Positions 6,320-7,906 of a DNA stretch of 7,906 bases are shown here, in pieces. The translations under genes were made by a program, and so were the position numbers. Origin of the DNA: Rhizobacter sp. (GTDB lineage: Bacteria > Pseudomonadota > Gammaproteobacteria > Burkholderiales > Burkholderiaceae_C); assembly GCA_025351675.1 (NCBI GenBank), contig JANXVK010000495.1, positions 1-7,906 of the forward strand, given 5' to 3'. Below the pieces are notes generated by a model. The model ran no database searches, was not told the DNA's origin, and saw only the letters and a program-made list of their open reading frames with translations. Numbering within the stretch: the stretch's first letter is position 1; each line of letters begins with the position of its first letter.

Positions 6320-7810
6320 ATGCCCAACATCCTCTCCCCGCTCGCCACCGCACCGCTCTCGCGGGACGCCGACACGACGCTGACCGAGCAGCTCGCCGGC
6401 CGGTTCAAGGAGCGCATCCGCCAGCGCCTGCTCGCGCCGGGTGCGCGGCTGCCGTCGGTGCGCGAGTGTGCGCGGCGCCATGCGGTGAGCCCGCACACCG
6501 TCGTCGCGGCCTATGACCAGCTGCTCGCGCTCGGCCTCGTCGAGGCGCGCCGGCAGCGCGGCTTCTTCGTGCGCGAGACCGCTGCGCCGCGCGCCACCAC
6601 CGCTCCGGGGCACGCCGCCGACGCCGCCGACCGCGTGCCGGCGCACCCGCTGCCGATCAGCGCCACCGCGCTGATCCGCGGCATGTTCCAGCCGCCCGGC
6701 GCGCGGCCGATGCCGGGGCTCGGCACCTTGCCGGCCGACTGGCTCGACCTGCCGCTGCTGGCCGGCGCGCTGCGCAAGGTGTCGAGCGGCGACCAGCTCG
6801 GTGCCGTCTCGTTGCGCTACGGCGAGCCGGCCGGTGAGCTGCGGCTGCGCAACGCGCTGGTGACCCAACTGGCCGACTTCGGCGTCAGCGCCACGGCCGA
6901 CCAGATCGTCACGACGATCGGCGCGACGCACGCGCTCGATGTCGTCACGCGCACGCTCACACGCGCCGGCGACAGCGTGCTGGTCGACGAGCCCGGCTGG
7001 TCGGTCGAGTACGCGCGGCTGGCCGCACTCGGCATGCGCGTGCTGCCGGTGCCGCGCGGTGAAGACGGCCCCGATCTGGCCGTGATGCAGCGTCTGATCG
7101 ACGCGCAAAAGCCGGCCCGGCGCCCGCGCCTGTACATCACGGTTTCGGTGCTGAGCAACCCGACCGGCGCCTCGCTCTCGCTGCAGGCCGCGCACCGCGT
7201 GCTGCAGCTCGCGCAGACGAACGACCTGCACATCGTCGAGGACGACACCTACGCGCATCTCGCGCCCGCGCACCTGCCGCGCATGGCCGCGCTCGATGCG
7301 CTGGAACGCACGATCTACATCTCCGGCTTTTCGAAAATCCTGGTGCCGAACTGGCGCGTCGGCTTCATCGCGGCGCCGCGCGCGCTGGTCGATCGGCTGG
7401 TCGACACCAAGCTCCTGTCGACGCTGACGACACCCGGGCTGACCGAGCAGGCGCTCGCGCATTGCCTTGAGCAAGGCCTGCTGCGCCGCCACACCGAGCG
7501 CGTGATGGCCAAGCTCGCCGCGGCGCGCGAACGCACCGTCAGGCTGGCCGAAGCGCACGGCTGCACGTTTGCAGCGCCGCCGCGCGGGCTGTTCGGCTGG
7601 GTCGACGTTGGCGTCGACACCGAACGGCTCGCGCAGGTCATGCTGGACGAGTGGCTGCTCGCGCCGGGTGCGCTGTTCCACGCCACGCCCCGGCCGACGA
7701 CGCTGATGCGCATCAACTTTGCGACCACCCAGGACGCACGCTTCTGGAAGGCGCTGACCCGCGCCCGCAGCGAGCTTCGCGCGAGTCGACCGACCGCGCG
7801 GCAGGGTTAA
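6320..7810 (+). CDS. MocR-family (PdxR/GabR-like) transcriptional regulator: GntR winged helix fused to aminotransferase-like domain
   Basis: A 496-residue regulator. Residues about 16-86 form a GntR-type winged helix ('LPSVRECARRHAVSPHTVVAAYDQL', then 'ARRQRGFFV'). A short Ala/Pro-rich linker (about 87-112) leads to a fold-type I aminotransferase-like domain (about 115-485). PLP residues are retained: N280 in 'SNPTG', D308 and Y311 in 'EDDTYAHL', lysine K339 in 'SGFSKILVPNWRVGF', and R464 in 'LMRINF'. MocR proteins bind PLP, and some bind an amino acid as external aldimine, changing DNA binding. It is divergent from the transporter-aminotransferase-PhzF-dehydratase unit, its likely target, and it may also control itself through the repeats between them. 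ATG 6320 is the first start giving the complete wHTH; the ribosome binding site is weak. It resembles the YdcR/YjiR type more than a catabolic enzyme. Which amine it senses is unknown. Confidence 0.9.
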   Translation: MPNILSPLATAPLSRDADTTLTEQLAGRFKERIRQRLLAPGARLPSVRECARRHAVSPHTVVAAYDQLLALGLVEARRQRGFFVRETAAPRATTAPGHAADAADRVPAHPLPISATALIRGMFQPPGARPMPGLGTLPADWLDLPLLAGALRKVSSGDQLGAVSLRYGEPAGELRLRNALVTQLADFGVSATADQIVTTIGATHALDVVTRTLTRAGDSVLVDEPGWSVEYARLAALGMRVLPVPRGEDGPDLAVMQRLIDAQKPARRPRLYITVSVLSNPTGASLSLQAAHRVLQLAQTNDLHIVEDDTYAHLAPAHLPRMAALDALERTIYISGFSKILVPNWRVGFIAAPRALVDRLVDTKLLSTLTTPGLTEQALAHCLEQGLLRRHTERVMAKLAAARERTVRLAEAHGCTFAAPPRGLFGWVDVGVDTERLAQVMLDEWLLAPGALFHATPRPTTLMRINFATTQDARFWKALTRARSELRASRPTARQG

Positions 7811-7862
7811 ACGGGGCCGTCGTTATCGGTAAGCACCGGTTACAGGCGAAAATGAGCGTTCC

Positions 7863-7906
7863 ATGCACGGCGAGCTCTTCGACTCCACCATTCCGTTCGG
7901 CGAACC
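7863..7906 (+). CDS. Probable 5' end of a further gene, truncated by the window edge
   Basis: From ATG 7863 the frame is open to the edge and encodes 'MHGELFDSTIPFGE'. Eleven of the thirteen complete codons after the start end in G or C, as in the neighbouring genes, which favours this frame over the competing ATG at 7852. GAG lies a few bases upstream as a weak ribosome binding site. Only about 14 residues are visible, so no product can be named. The 52 bases before it (7811-7862) hold no convincing terminator; only 4-bp stems such as CGGT/ACCG are seen, so read-through from the MocR gene is possible. Confidence 0.35.
   Translation, partial: MHGELFDSTIPFGE

Noticed and set aside
6155..7681. 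508-codon minus-strand open frame opposite the MocR gene
   Set aside because: It runs through the intergenic region and antisense to a full MocR protein; composition is Arg/Gln/Gly-rich with no domain, so it is a GC-driven shadow.
7811..7850. Terminator after the MocR gene
   Set aside because: Only 4-bp stems (CGGT/ACCG, ACGG/CCGT) are present and no T-run follows.
7852..7906. ATG at 7852 (preceded by AGGCGAAA) as the start of the right-edge gene
   Set aside because: It has the better-looking ribosome binding site, but its codons show weaker third-position GC and a Ser/Thr/Pro-rich product; the 7863 frame fits the local codon bias better. The choice is not certain because so few codons are visible.

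Overview
The window is GC-rich, densely coded DNA with strong G/C preference at third codon positions. Together with the gene types (an SLBB polysaccharide export protein beside a GNVR-type chain-length protein, and a MocR regulator facing a DMT transporter), this suggests a betaproteobacterium, probably of the order Burkholderiales. That placement is inferred from composition and protein style, not from a marker gene. No tRNA, rRNA, CRISPR array, insertion sequence or other mobile element was seen.

Left region (1-2275, + strand): the distal end of an exopolysaccharide or capsule locus. The 3' part of a gene for an SLBB-domain outer-membrane polysaccharide export protein runs in from the left edge. 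Eight bases after it begins a complete gene for a Wzz/GNVR-type polysaccharide co-polymerase with two membrane helices, a coiled-coil periplasmic part and no kinase domain.

Middle region (2287-6227, - strand): a compact four-gene unit, in transcription order EamA/DMT transporter, PLP-dependent aminotransferase, PhzF-family protein and threonine/serine dehydratase-like enzyme. The first three are joined by two 4-base ATGA stop/start overlaps, and the fourth follows after 28 bases. This unit converges on the polysaccharide genes. The two facing stop codons lie in opposite arms of a perfect 7-bp hairpin that may act as a bidirectional terminator.

Right region (6228-7906): a 92-bp divergent intergenic region carries a 7-bp inverted repeat (ACAGACC / GGTCTGT) and short ACAG repeats. 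It separates the four-gene unit from a MocR-family regulator on the + strand (GntR-type winged helix fused to an aminotransferase-like domain). After the regulator there are 52 non-coding bases and then the probable first codons of another + strand gene, cut by the window edge.

Working model (inference): the MocR protein senses PLP with an amino compound and controls the divergent operon. The operon would export an amino acid or related metabolite and convert it by transamination, PhzF-type isomerisation/epimerisation and PLP-dependent dehydration. Each family is recognisable, but the substrate cannot be read from the sequence. This regulator-transporter-enzyme module is the most interesting candidate in the window for an uncharacterised system.
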